Notes: generated by a model not told the origin, from the letters alone. Shown: positions 42,435-50,950, counted from the first letter of the stretch. The stretch: 64,000 nt of DNA from Neobacillus soli NBRC 102451 (GCF_001591665.1 NZ_BCVI01000052.1:39638-103637), one strand, 5' to 3'. A program made the numbers and translations.

Positions 42435-43322
42435 TTATTCAGGTAGTATTTCCTCTGCACCAGAGGGTAAATTTCTTACATGTTTTAGATATTTGGTCAT
42501 ATTTTTATCGTCACCCATTGGATATGTAAACAATAAGTTATCAGCAACAACTTTTGCTAAACTTCGAAACAATTCACAAGTGGCAAATATGGAGGCCCAA
42601 AAATTTTCATAATCATTGCCAGAATAAGTTTTTTCATACATCTCCCAATAGGGTTCAGGAAGGTACTTTTTGAAATACTTTCCCATCTTTCCCGTTGAAA
42701 CTTGGAAGTCGTGCTTGATGCCGATCCACCAAGAAACCATCTCATCCAATTTAGTTCTTATTACATTTTCAAACATTTGCTTTGCGTATGGTAATTCATC
42801 GCGCCAAATTCCTTTGGCAACGTTTTGAAAACACCACCAAAAATCATTACAACAACTATAAAACATAGGTTCTGTTGGTTTTTTTACTTGGTAATCAATT
42901 TCTGTGGGAGCGGGAATGAGTGGCAGAATGTTGTCTTTATCTAATAATGGAACCGTCAGTTTATCATTGCCATATTCAGCAATCATTGTCTCTTTGGTTT
43001 CGATATGAAGGTCTATTCGATTCCCATCTGTAAAAAGCATTAAATATCCATAAGACCTATCAAAATCCATATTCAAACCAACAAGTTTATCATTTTTATC
43101 AGGCTCCTGTATCATAAGTAAATCTCCAAAACTATGAATCCATGTCTCATCTTTTATGAAAGAGGCTGTTTCTGTCACGACATAAACAATATCATAGTCC
43201 TGAAAGATATCCTTTGGAGCATTAGGGTTGGTTCTTGAACCGTTCATATAAACCGCTCGAATTCTATCGTCTTTTTGAGCAATCCCCAATATCAAATCAT
43301 ACATTTCTTTTTCGCTTCTCAT
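42435..43322 (-). CDS. aadK: aminoglycoside 6-adenylyltransferase (AadK/ANT(6) family)
   Basis: The 295-residue product matches ANT(6): VYMNGSRTNPNAPKDIF followed by QDYDIVYVVT (GSR and DxD metal-binding nucleotidyltransferase motif, about residues 26-50), NRIDLHIETKE, and a helical C-terminal domain (YWEMYEKTYSGNDYENFW). It transfers AMP to streptomycin. Chromosomal aadK is an intrinsic gene in Bacillus, so no recent transfer need be assumed. Starts with ATG after GAGGAGAATAGCA. The 8-bp-larger end of the gap upstream holds a GGTGCCTGGCAC palindrome. Confidence 0.88.
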   Translation of the reverse strand: MRSEKEMYDLILGIAQKDDRIRAVYMNGSRTNPNAPKDIFQDYDIVYVVTETASFIKDETWIHSFGDLLMIQEPDKNDKLVGLNMDFDRSYGYLMLFTDGNRIDLHIETKETMIAEYGNDKLTVPLLDKDNILPLIPAPTEIDYQVKKPTEPMFYSCCNDFWWCFQNVAKGIWRDELPYAKQMFENVIRTKLDEMVSWWIGIKHDFQVSTGKMGKYFKKYLPEPYWEMYEKTYSGNDYENFWASIFATCELFRSLAKVVADNLLFTYPMGDDKNMTKYLKHVRNLPSGAEEILPE

Positions 43323-43361
43323 TGCTATTCTCCTCGATAGAGTTTCCGTTTAAATTGAGAT

Positions 43362-43373
43362 GGTGCCTGGCAC
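43362..43373. repeat. GGTGCCTGGCAC palindrome
   Basis: The same core as in the 39-bp repeats at 13117 and 31668, with the central base in the opposite orientation. It lies between a minus-strand gene ending at 43423 and the aadK-like start at 43322. Confidence 0.6.
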
Positions 43374-43422
43374 GCCCTAATTAGCTACATTATTTATGTG
43401 CATATCACCGTTTTTTTTAAAA

Positions 43423-43764
43423 TCAAAAGTCATTAGTATCTCCAAATATAGTTCCATTAATTATTTCTTCTAACTTAAAGGCATCAAGCTTTAACATGTC
43501 TCCCCCATCCGATGCCTCACCGTCCCAAGTCAATACATATACTTCTGCATCAGATAAATACTCTTCCATATTTCTCACCAGTAAAGCGTTATATTCTCCA
43601 AACAATTTCATTTTACAAACTGCAATTGCAGCTTTTGTTTTAATTTCATCTGTGTCAAAATCATCTCTTTTTATTTCATTAATTAGCTTATTAGCCAAAA
43701 TCATTTCATCTAAAGAATCTACTGTTTGTTCAATATCATCAACATTCCATTCAATAATTTTCAT
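43423..43764 (-). CDS. hypothetical protein, 113 aa
   Basis: The ATG follows AACAAGGAGAAATGTAAA. The product is acidic, soluble and mixed alpha/beta (MKIIEWNVDDIEQTVDSLDE, KAAIAVCKMKLFGEYNALLV, VYVLTWDGEASDGGDMLKLD). Size and acidity recall immunity-type or Imm-like proteins, but I have no family match and see no toxin gene beside it. It starts a run of small genes of unknown role. Confidence 0.62.
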   Translation of the reverse strand: MKIIEWNVDDIEQTVDSLDEMILANKLINEIKRDDFDTDEIKTKAAIAVCKMKLFGEYNALLVRNMEEYLSDAEVYVLTWDGEASDGGDMLKLDAFKLEEIINGTIFGDTNDF

Positions 43765-43780
43765 TTTACATTTCTCCTTG

Positions 43781-43963
43781 TTAAAATTCTCTTTTCTTAT
43801 TACGTCCGAACCTATGTAATAAATATCCTGTTATAATTGTTAAAATCATTAAGACAAAACTGCTTAATATATGATTCAGTCCATAATCCTGTTCAAAACC
43901 ATCTAATAGAAATGAGTAAATACCTGCCAATATTCCTGTAAGGATAAGTTTATCTATTCTCAT
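43781..43963 (-). CDS. small two-span membrane protein, 60 aa
   Basis: AGGGGGGATTCTTTT precedes the ATG. The product has LILTGILAGIYSFLLDGF and ILSSFVLMILTIITGYLLHR as hydrophobic segments and a basic tail (RFGRNKKREF). The family is not recognised. It lies 17 bp upstream of the 113-residue gene, probably in one operon. Confidence 0.6.
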   Translation of the reverse strand: MRIDKLILTGILAGIYSFLLDGFEQDYGLNHILSSFVLMILTIITGYLLHRFGRNKKREF

Positions 43964-44051
43964 AAAAGAATCCCCCCTAACTGTCCTACAAAATCTACAT
44001 TATTTAGTTCCCCAAACTACTTAATTTCCATTAAATCTTCATTCCATTTTT

Positions 44052-44240
44052 TTAAGGCTTTTCCCTTTTATTTTTCTTAACTATCTTTCCTATAATGAAT
44101 ACGATGAGAACAACTAAGAATATAATCATACTCAAAATATCTTTTAATTTTTCACCGTCTGGTATGAAGACGGCATTAATAAACATAAATAAAACGGCAA
44201 AAAGATAAATGGTTTGAGCCTTATTAAAAGTAAATTCCAT
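44052..44240 (-). CDS. small two-span membrane protein, 62 aa
   Basis: AAAAGGGGAATT precedes the ATG. Hydrophobic segments are IYLFAVLFMFINAVFI and ILSMIIFLVVLIVFIIGKIV, with a lysine-rich tail (KKNKREKP). It resembles many short Bacillus membrane proteins, but no function is known to me. It may be transcribed with the small genes that follow it. Confidence 0.58.
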   Translation of the reverse strand: MEFTFNKAQTIYLFAVLFMFINAVFIPDGEKLKDILSMIIFLVVLIVFIIGKIVKKNKREKP

Positions 44241-44419
44241 AATTCCCCTTTTAGTTGATAATAGGTAACCAAATCTATTTGTTTTCTATTATTTCTATGT
44301 TACAGGAGTGTTTCCCTTCTTCCACTAAATAGCCTTGTAATTGAATATGAAAAATCCGGCTGGAACCGCAGCCGGATTCCTTAAGTAATGCATATGTTAC
44401 TTCTGAGAATCCTCCAATA

Positions 44420-44638
44420 TTAATACAAAAAGAAAAACTCTATAAACAACTTAATAATAATTTTTTTCTTTATCCACAACAGTGCTGCACACTTGTTCTT
44501 CCATGGTATATTACACTGATTCCTCTTGGAATATTTTAATATCTGAACGATTGTTCCTGCTCGATAATAAATTCCACCTATATTTAATGTTTTGACTCCA
44601 TTTAATTCGATAATCCAAACTTTAAATCCTTCTTCCAC
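44420..44638 (-). CDS. doubtful small ORF or gene remnant
   Basis: A GTG start after CAGGAAATTACAGAA gives 72 residues. The first 35 (VWIIELNGVKTLNIGGIYYR, AGTIVQILKYSK) look protein-like; the rest is basic and ends in an aromatic run, as expected of out-of-frame AT-rich sequence. It may be the N-terminal scrap of a lost gene with a frameshift near 44530. Confidence 0.3.
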   Translation of the reverse strand: MEEGFKVWIIELNGVKTLNIGGIYYRAGTIVQILKYSKRNQCNIPWKNKCAALLWIKKKIIIKLFIEFFFLY

Positions 44639-44718
44639 TTCTGTAATTTCCTGTATAATATACTTAGGACTATATTTTTCTTTTACAAAAGGTGTTGTTT
44701 TTTAAAGGGGATGTTCAT

Positions 44719-45831
44719 TTGAAAGAAGAGAATATTAAAGGCGGCAAGAAAACCGCTTGGGGAATATTAGGTACAATTGGAGCAGTATTATTAGGTAAAT
44801 TTAAATTCGTTTTAGTAGTTTTAAAATTCCTTAAACTTCATACACTTATAAGCATGATTATCTATCTCGGAACCTATGCTCTTATTTTTGGTTGGACGTT
44901 TGCCGTGGCCTTAGTCTACCTTTTGTTTGTTCATGAAATGGGACATATGTATGCCGCTAAAAGGATGAAACTGCCTGTTAGCCCAGCTATATTTATTCCT
45001 TTTATGGGTGCGGTAATTGGCCTTAAGGAAATGCCAAAAAGTGCAAAAGACGAGGGGTTTTTGGCATACATGGGTCCTTTATTTGGATTATTAGCCTTTT
45101 TGCCAGCCATTCCATTGTATTTATATACACATGAATCATTCTGGGCACTTCTGATTTATTTGGGCGGAATGATAAATTTATTTAATTTAATCCCGATTAC
45201 CCCATTAGATGGGGGAAGAATTGCAGCAGGGATTAGTACTAAATTATGGGGATTAGGGATTGTATTATTATTAGCCTTTTCTGTCATGCATTTTAGTATC
45301 ATAGGGTTTATCATTGTCATCCTCGGTTCAAAAGAATGGTACAAATTATATAAAAAACAAAAAAGTTTAACTAAAGATAAAATGGAAGTACAAGATCTTG
45401 AACACTTGGTACTAAGATTAAAGCAAGAATCACCTAATCTAGATTCTGTTCAAGAAATTGCTAGAAAAGCAAAATGGAACGTCTCAAATCAAGAAATTAC
45501 TGAAATATTAAATAAACTGAATTCCGAAATTGAAAGAATGAAGAAGGACCTTTATCTCCAACAATTATCAGGTACTCAAACATGGAGCGAAGAAGATATC
45601 CATAACAATCAACAAGTTATCGAAGGTATTCTCAACAATTTAGAAGAAAAGGTATCAAATTTCAAAAAAGAAGTACAGACAACGGAAACCTATTATAAAA
45701 CGAGCAAGAAGACAAAAATGCAGTTATTTTTTATTTATATCGGTCTAGTCATTGCCCTGGCATTTAGCTATTATTATGGCAATGAAATTCTCATGAACCA
45801 TCCGGAAATACAAAAAATCATGAATAGATAA
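44719..45831 (+). CDS. site-2 protease family protein (M50 metalloprotease)
   Basis: The start is TTG 44719, chosen because AAAGGGGATG lies 6 nt before it. The 370-residue protein has five or six spans. The zinc site HEMGH (in YLLFVHEMGHMYAAKRM, near residue 85) and the second motif PLDGGRIAAG (near 170) complete the S2P active site. From about residue 220 a long charged coiled-coil region follows, ending with a last span (MQLFFIYIGLVIALAFSYYY). The substrate is unknown. The DHOD-like fusion gene 54 bp downstream may be cotranscribed. Confidence 0.85.
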   Translation: MKEENIKGGKKTAWGILGTIGAVLLGKFKFVLVVLKFLKLHTLISMIIYLGTYALIFGWTFAVALVYLLFVHEMGHMYAAKRMKLPVSPAIFIPFMGAVIGLKEMPKSAKDEGFLAYMGPLFGLLAFLPAIPLYLYTHESFWALLIYLGGMINLFNLIPITPLDGGRIAAGISTKLWGLGIVLLLAFSVMHFSIIGFIIVILGSKEWYKLYKKQKSLTKDKMEVQDLEHLVLRLKQESPNLDSVQEIARKAKWNVSNQEITEILNKLNSEIERMKKDLYLQQLSGTQTWSEEDIHNNQQVIEGILNNLEEKVSNFKKEVQTTETYYKTSKKTKMQLFFIYIGLVIALAFSYYYGNEILMNHPEIQKIMNR

Positions 45832-45885
45832 AAACATGTCATTGTTTTTCTAAGTGCTAATTTTTATTAAGGGAGGAGATCAGCC

Positions 45886-47682
45886 TTGCCAGATTGGTCG
45901 TATCACACCATATTCAAGCCGATTCTTCATAAGCTGCCACCCTCCTTTAGCCGGGAGTTTATTCATCGTGGGATGAGTATGTTATCTTCTTCGGCAATAG
46001 GGGAAGGATGGATAGAATTTCTTGGCCATATGGCACCCTCTAATAAACTCGAAAAACAATTATTCGGTGTTCCGTTTACCACTCCAGTTGGATTAAGCGG
46101 GAAAATTGATCCACAATTATCTGGACTGAAAGCTTTTCAAAACCTTGGTTTTGGCTTCATTGAGATTGGCCCAGTATCCATACAAGGTTCAGCAAGGAAG
46201 GAAAAACTCTCCATAGATCAAAAACAGGAAAAGGTAAGGGGATTTTCCGACTTATCTATAAAGCTATCTACAGTTAAGGCGCGACTACACTCTCTTAAAA
46301 AAAAGAAGGTGCCATTTTTTATCAGGGTGGAGGGAACTTTTCAGGAAATAACTGAGATTTGTGAAGAACTCCTTCCTTTTAGTGATGGATTTATTCTGGA
46401 CAGCAATGCTTTTGCTTCAGCTGATCAATATATCCAATTTCAAGAAAAATTAAGTAAGCCCATTATTTTTGCTTTTTCAACAGAAAATACGGCGAATATT
46501 GATAAGCTGAAAAACTATAATCCAAGTGGGGTACTCCTTGATGGAGCGCACTCGCCTGATGGGATAATCGAAATGCTTGCTGCCTTAAGGCGAATATTCG
46601 GTGATGAATTGCCAATTATCACTTCAAGCGGGGTAAGAGAGCCAGTAGATGCTATTAAATTATTGGAAAACGGAGCTTCGCTTGTCATGTTAGGCTTTGA
46701 TTATGTATTTGCTGGACCTGGTCTGCCAAAGCGGATTAATGAGGCATACAGCAACAGGCTCCCGAAGGAATCCGTGATGGCTAAAGGATGGCTGTGGTAT
46801 TGGTTGTTTGGTTTGGCCATTACTGTTGCTGGATTCATCGCATTGTTTTTTAGTATGACCGCCATTATCCTTCCATATGATGAATCCTTTTTAGGGATAA
46901 TGAGAACAGATATCTTAGCTTTCAACCCTGCCATTTTATACTTTATGGCACATGACCGGATGACTCTTTCAGGGACCATGATTTCAGGTGGAATCATCTA
47001 CATGCAGCTTTCGAGGCACGGAATTAGGTATGGCCTTCATTGGGCAAGAAAAGCGGTCAATATCGCCGGTATGATTGGCTTCCTTGGAATCCTATTATTT
47101 ATCGGGTATGGTTATTTCGAATGGCTTCATGGATTGTTTTGGCTTATTTTATTACCGTTATTTATTTTGGGATATACGAAATCCCAAAATGCGAAAGCGG
47201 CGCCATCAAGCACCAACCTCTTCAATCATAAAGATTGGAAGTTGAGCTTAATTGGTCAATTATCGTTTGTCCTTTTAGGGTTTGCTTTAACGATTGGCGG
47301 AATTGTAATCTCAATCGTTGGTGCATCAACTATATTTGTTCCAACCGATCTTACTTATTTATGTCTTACTACGGAAGCGCTAAGCGAATTTAATGAACGA
47401 TTAATCCCTGTGATTGCACATGACCGGGCCGGGTTTGGCAGTGCTCTGCTAAGTGTAGGCTTACTGGTATTAATGCTTGCCTTATGGGGAATTCGTGAAG
47501 GAGAAAGCTGGGTCTGGTGGACCTTTACAATCGGTGCCATTCCAGCATTTTTATCCGGGATTATCACTCATTTTATTATTGGCTATACTGATTTTGTTCA
47601 CTTACTACCTGCTTATATAGCAGTTGTTCTATACATAATTGGAGTAATTTGCACGGCGCCATTTTTATTAAAAAAGAAATAG
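45886..47682 (+). CDS. dihydroorotate-dehydrogenase-like barrel fused to a duplicated membrane domain
   Basis: TTG start after AAGGGAGGAGATCAGCC; 598 residues. Residues 1-300 resemble a class 2 DHODH barrel: KQLFGVPFTTPVGLSGKID, NLGFGFIEIGPVSIQGSARK, ITSSGVREPVDAIKLLENGA. But the NxSCPN and catalytic loops are not recognisable, so it may not be catalytic. From residue 305 come about eight spans forming two similar halves, each with an AHDR motif (FMAHDRMTLSGTMISGG and VIAHDRAGFGSALLSVG). Its function is unknown; redox or quinone chemistry at the membrane is one guess. Confidence 0.7.
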   Translation: MPDWSYHTIFKPILHKLPPSFSREFIHRGMSMLSSSAIGEGWIEFLGHMAPSNKLEKQLFGVPFTTPVGLSGKIDPQLSGLKAFQNLGFGFIEIGPVSIQGSARKEKLSIDQKQEKVRGFSDLSIKLSTVKARLHSLKKKKVPFFIRVEGTFQEITEICEELLPFSDGFILDSNAFASADQYIQFQEKLSKPIIFAFSTENTANIDKLKNYNPSGVLLDGAHSPDGIIEMLAALRRIFGDELPIITSSGVREPVDAIKLLENGASLVMLGFDYVFAGPGLPKRINEAYSNRLPKESVMAKGWLWYWLFGLAITVAGFIALFFSMTAIILPYDESFLGIMRTDILAFNPAILYFMAHDRMTLSGTMISGGIIYMQLSRHGIRYGLHWARKAVNIAGMIGFLGILLFIGYGYFEWLHGLFWLILLPLFILGYTKSQNAKAAPSSTNLFNHKDWKLSLIGQLSFVLLGFALTIGGIVISIVGASTIFVPTDLTYLCLTTEALSEFNERLIPVIAHDRAGFGSALLSVGLLVLMLALWGIREGESWVWWTFTIGAIPAFLSGIITHFIIGYTDFVHLLPAYIAVVLYIIGVICTAPFLLKKK

Positions 47683-47685
47683 AAA

Positions 47686-47720
47686 AAAATAAGCCGACAT
47701 CACTGTAGGCTTATTTTTTT
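47686..47720 (+). terminator. Rho-independent terminator after the DHOD-like gene
   Basis: AATAAGCC and GGCTTATT form an 8-bp stem with a 12-nt loop, followed by T6. It directly follows the stop codon and overlaps the tail of a minus-strand remnant. Confidence 0.8.
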
Positions 47721-47878
47721 CTATTATTTGATATGTGCCTTTTCTTATGCGGGTACACTAAAAGAGAACGGCTTAGATGTGTTATGGGGTTTTCTTCTTC
47801 TTTAATTAAATCAAGAAGACTCTCAATACCCCTTTCATTATCAGTCAATTCCAAGGAAATTTTCGTTACATCTCTAAA
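47711..47878 (-). pseudogene. C-terminal coding remnant in frame after the ATP-grasp stop
   Basis: Directly after the ATP-grasp stop, the same frame continues FRDVTKISLELTDNERGIES, LLDLIKEEENPITHLSRSLL, VYPHKKRHISNNRKK and TAA. Codon use and amphipathic pattern look genuine, but there is no start codon. It may be the tail of a lost third gene of the riboswitch operon; the family is not recognised. Confidence 0.35.
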
Positions 47879-48835
47879 TTATGCCGTTGCTGTTGCTACG
47901 TATTTTTCTTCTAATTTCTTCTTTAATAATAAAGCTACTTCGAGCATTCCGTATTTTCCAGCTTTTGCTTCTGCATCAGAATTATAGTTCGTGTTTGTAT
48001 TAATATCGTAAGTAAAAATTTCACCTTCAGCATTTTTGATGAACTCGATTCCAGCAACTTGAATTTTATTACCAGCTAGAACCTTTTTATATTTTTCTAA
48101 AATTTCGTCCTCAAAACCTTCAATGATTTGAAACTTAGGCTTCTCTTCTACTTTTTCTCCTACCGGGCAGAATAAATCGCCAATTTGGCATGCGTCCGCT
48201 GGGCAAAGTTCAAATCCTTCCGAGGTATCAACATTAACTGCATAAACAAAGTTTCCCCCTACGAACTCACAACGGGTTATGTAGCTTTCAGGAGATTGAA
48301 TGTATTCTTGAATAAGGGTAATTCCATCGACCGGTTCTTCGAATGTAGGTCCTTCCACATAAGCTTTTAGAGCTTCTATACTATGGAATAATTGAACACC
48401 TAAGCCTTTGCCGGCACGGTTATGCTTCGTAATAAAGGACTGTCCTTCAAATGCTTCTGCTGCCTTTAAAATGTTTTGTTTTCCAACCGCTGCAATAGTT
48501 TTTGGAGTCTTTACACCATACTTGTTTAACTCCAAATATTGTAAAACCTTACTAACCTCTAGCTTTAGTGCGCTCGTTCCATTTATCACCGAACGTCCAT
48601 GTGCTTCAAGCCAAGCCAATACTTGCCCTGAAAATTCAGCTGCAAAACGATGATTACGTGTATGAGAAGATGCACTCATTCGGCTATAGAAGATTCCTTC
48701 TGGGGGCTCTTTTGATAAATCTAGCGTTCCTTCGTCCAAATGCCATTCTTCATAAGGAACACCAAGTTCCGCTAACCTTTTTGTTAAATGGACTGTCCAC
48801 TCACTATTTTCATGGATCACATATACCTTGCTCAT
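47879..48835 (-). CDS. ATP-grasp domain protein (RimK/alpha-aminoadipate-ligase-like)
   Basis: The 318-residue soluble enzyme has SMASSHTR-like loop SRMSASSHTRNHRFAAEF, VSKVLQYLELNKYGVKTPKT, ATP-binding FITKHNRAGKGLGVQLFHS, DGITLIQEYIQSPESYITRC and the metal-binding end GIEFIKNAEGEIFTYDINTN, followed by TNYNSDAE. This is an ATP-grasp ligase; it joins a carboxylate to an amine or thiol. It lies 27 bp after the FMN monooxygenase under a SAM riboswitch, so sulfur-compound metabolism is likely. AAAGGTGACATAAAG precedes the ATG. Confidence 0.85.
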   Translation of the reverse strand: MSKVYVIHENSEWTVHLTKRLAELGVPYEEWHLDEGTLDLSKEPPEGIFYSRMSASSHTRNHRFAAEFSGQVLAWLEAHGRSVINGTSALKLEVSKVLQYLELNKYGVKTPKTIAAVGKQNILKAAEAFEGQSFITKHNRAGKGLGVQLFHSIEALKAYVEGPTFEEPVDGITLIQEYIQSPESYITRCEFVGGNFVYAVNVDTSEGFELCPADACQIGDLFCPVGEKVEEKPKFQIIEGFEDEILEKYKKVLAGNKIQVAGIEFIKNAEGEIFTYDINTNTNYNSDAEAKAGKYGMLEVALLLKKKLEEKYVATATA

Positions 48836-48862
48836 CTTTATGTCACCTTTCTAGTTCTTTAT

Positions 48863-49899
48863 TTAACTACGTTTTTGTTCAACTAATGGCATAACCTGCT
48901 TTGCAAAGCGTTCCATTTCCTCTAATTGAGGTGAAAATTGCAATAACAATAAATCTAAGCCAGCGTCTTCATATTGTAAAATTCGATCTGCAATTTGCTC
49001 AGGTGTTCCTACTAAATTCGGTCGTAGGCCGCGATTAGATAAGAGTAATCCTGTAATTTGATTTGTTGCTCTAAATGTGATTTAGTAGTGAAATCTTTAA
49101 AGCCAGCATATCCGCTAGTATCTTTCACAGTCGTGATTTTTTCAAGCTCAGCCAGAGCCTCTTCTTCTGTATCACGGCAAATAACATAAGCAGCCATGCC
49201 AAATGAACTAAATGGCGCATTTCCAGTTTGTTCACGGAGTGCCCTCATATCGGTTATTTTTCTATCAATCTCTTCAACTGTACCACCGTGCATAACATAA
49301 GCATCACATTTTTCCGCTATGGTTTGCTTACCTTTTTCACTTTCACCGCCTGCATAAAGAATCGGGTTAGGTCCTTGAACAGGTTTCGGTGCAAGCTTCG
49401 TATCCTTTAATTCGTAAAATTGGCCAGAATAATTGAAGGTTTCTTCTGTCCATAAACCTTTTAGTACATCAATAAACTCTTCGGTACGAGCGTAACGCTC
49501 ATCATGTTCTGTAAAAATACCCCCATATTGACGTGCTTCTTCTGCCCACCAAGCAGAAACAACGTTAAGAGTAAAACGCCCATTACTGATTTGATCAATA
49601 TTTGCTGCCATTTTGGCCGCTACAGCAGGATTATGAAAACCAGGGCGAATCGCAGTCATAATTTCAATTTTTTCCGTCACTGCTGCAAGTGCTGCTGCTG
49701 TAGACCAAGCTTCAAGAGAGTCATACTCTGGTCCTTTAATATCATTTAAATATAATTCAGCTATTAAGGTAGTCGAGTATCCCCATTTTTCAGCGGATTG
49801 TATTACTTTCTTTGCATAATCAAAGGTAGGCGGCATATTTTCATTCTCCACATTACGTAACCAGCCTCCAAAAATCGGTAACCAAAAGCCATATTTCAT
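48863..49899 (-). pseudogene. dimethylsulfone/alkanesulfonate-type FMNH2 monooxygenase with a C-terminal frameshift
   Basis: From ATG 49899 (after GAGGAGAGAATACAA) the protein reads MKYGFWLPIFGGWLRNVENE, TLIAELYLNDIKGPEYDSLE, GRFTLNVVSAWWAEEARQYG and ILYAGGESEKGKQTIAEKCD. This is the SfnG/SsuD-like luciferase fold, closest to dimethylsulfone monooxygenase. Near 49015 the frame is lost by one base; the next frame gives SNRGLRPNLVGTPEQIADRI, LLLLQFSPQLEEMERFAKQV and MPLVEQKRS with stop at 48863. With one base restored the protein is about 345 residues. It may be a true mutation or a sequence error. It is the first gene after the SAM riboswitch. Confidence 0.82.
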
Positions 49900-49970
49900 T
49901 TGTATTCTCTCCTCTACAATTCTAATTATATAGTTTTCCTATTATTTAAGTCGGATTTATGTATAAATTA

Positions 49971-50112
49971 AAAACTCTCTTCCTAAGAAGAGAGTTTTAT
50001 TACCCTCTTCTCATCTTTCAAGCGATGTGCTTGATGGAATTGGCACAGTATTCATAAGAACCTGCTGCCGAGGCTTCAAAGGGCCAGTCCCTCCACCTCT
50101 CTGGATAAGAAG
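49971..50112 (-). ncRNA. SAM-I riboswitch (S-box) with terminator
   Basis: Read on the minus strand: CTTATCCAGAGAGGTGGAGG, then GACTGGCCC, GAAGCC, CGGCA, GTGCCAATTCC and AGATGAGAAG. These are the conserved elements of S-box leaders (P1 5' strand, GGUGGAGGGACUGGCCC, the kink-turn, P4 and P1 3' strand). A terminator follows: GAAGAGAGTTTT pairs with AAAACTCTCTTC at 49971-49998. High SAM should stop transcription of the downstream monooxygenase/ATP-grasp operon. Confidence 0.93.
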
Positions 50113-50343
50113 AAAAATTTACATTCAATTTTTTAATTAACTAAAGTGATAATAGTCTAAATTTATTAAATTGTCAATCAAATATTTCTAAACTCTAAAT
50201 AACAACTTATAAACACGGTAAAGGAAATTTTATCATCCAATCAGTTTCAGTATGAAGTTAACTCTTCCTTTTTAGTTTCATTTGATTGACTTGTTTGTAT
50301 ATCTCTTGTAAAATTTTGTTAAGTGTTTACATTAGATAATGCA

Positions 50344-50359
50344 CTTACTTAAAAGTAAG
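50344..50359. promoter_or_regulatory. HxlR candidate operator 1
   Basis: CTTACTTAAAAGTAAG has 6-bp inverted arms around AAAA and lies 14 bp before the hxlR start. The reverse complement recurs at 50935-50950. Placement next to the ribosome site and promoter suggests autorepression. Confidence 0.7.
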
Positions 50360-50373
50360 GGGAGGATTTATCA

Positions 50374-50706
50374 ATGATTCATCAGCGTGAATGTCCAGTT
50401 GAGGCACTCATTCATGTTTTAGGTGGCAAATGGAAGCCAATGATTTTATGGCATTTGATTGAATCCAATAAGCGATTCAACGATCTGGAAAAGCTTATAC
50501 CTGATGTTTCACAAAAAATGCTTTCACAACATCTCCGAGATTTGGAACGAGAAGGCATAGTCAATAGAACGATCTACCCTACCATCCCTCCAAAAGTAGA
50601 ATATTCCCTTAGTGAATACGGCAAAACATTGATCCCTGTAGCAGAAGTCATGTGCGCTTGGGGAGAAAATCATAATAAGCGGAAATATAAAGAATCAGCG
50701 TCTTAA
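50374..50706 (+). CDS. HxlR-family winged-helix regulator
   Basis: The 110-residue product has CPVEALIHVLGGKWKPMILW, FNDLEKLIPDVSQKMLSQHL, RDLEREGIVNRTIYPTIPPK and VEYSLSEYGKTLIPVAEVMC. This is the HxlR/MarR-like helix-turn-helix; such proteins (HxlR, YodB, HypR, CatR) often sense electrophiles by cysteine. Cysteines here are at residue 7 and near 98. GGGGAGG precedes the ATG. Its operator-like palindrome lies before its own gene and before the NAD(P)-binding gene at 51047, which is likely its target. Confidence 0.92.
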   Translation: MIHQRECPVEALIHVLGGKWKPMILWHLIESNKRFNDLEKLIPDVSQKMLSQHLRDLEREGIVNRTIYPTIPPKVEYSLSEYGKTLIPVAEVMCAWGENHNKRKYKESAS

Positions 50707-50749
50707 AGCTGGTTCAAGGAACTTGTACACTAATTCAATCAACTCAAAA

Positions 50750-50786
50750 CAAAAGCTGCCACGGGATACCGGGCAGCTTTTGTTTA
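50750..50786 (+). terminator. Rho-independent terminator of hxlR
   Basis: CAAAAGCTGCC and GGCAGCTTTTG form an 11-bp stem with an 11-nt loop and TTT tail, about 44 bp after the stop. Confidence 0.82.
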
Positions 50787-50933
50787 CCTACAGTCGGCAC
50801 TCCTGTTATGAATTAATTTTCGGGCTTGAGTTAATAAAACTCCTGATAGTGTAGGATTGTCGCCAATCTGTCTTTTGATATTTCCTGTCCCCCCGAACTC
50901 CGCGTGAACAATTAAGTCTTCCCATTCTGTCAT
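50784..50933 (-). other. possible 49-codon remnant ORF
   Basis: From ATG 50933 the minus strand reads MTEWEDLIVHAEFGGTGNIK, RQIGDNPTLSGVLLTQARKL, IHNRSADCR and TAA. The start touches the HxlR-type palindrome and lacks a ribosome site. It could be the truncated start of a former HxlR target. Not recognised. Confidence 0.3.
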
Positions 50934-50934
50934 G

Positions 50935-50950
50935 CTTACTTTTAAGTAAG
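50935..50950. promoter_or_regulatory. HxlR candidate operator 2
   Basis: CTTACTTTTAAGTAAG is exactly the reverse complement of 50344-50359. It is followed by GTACCGTACTTTAAAGT, a partly overlapping inverted half site. It stands about 100 bp before the NAD(P)-binding gene. Confidence 0.7.

Noticed and set aside
42295..42612. 105-codon plus-strand frame
   Set aside because: It crosses the terminator and the antisense of the adenylyltransferase and has no family-like segments.
47733..47987. 84-codon plus-strand frame
   Set aside because: It overlaps the ATP-grasp 3' end; the minus-strand reading of the same stretch is more protein-like.
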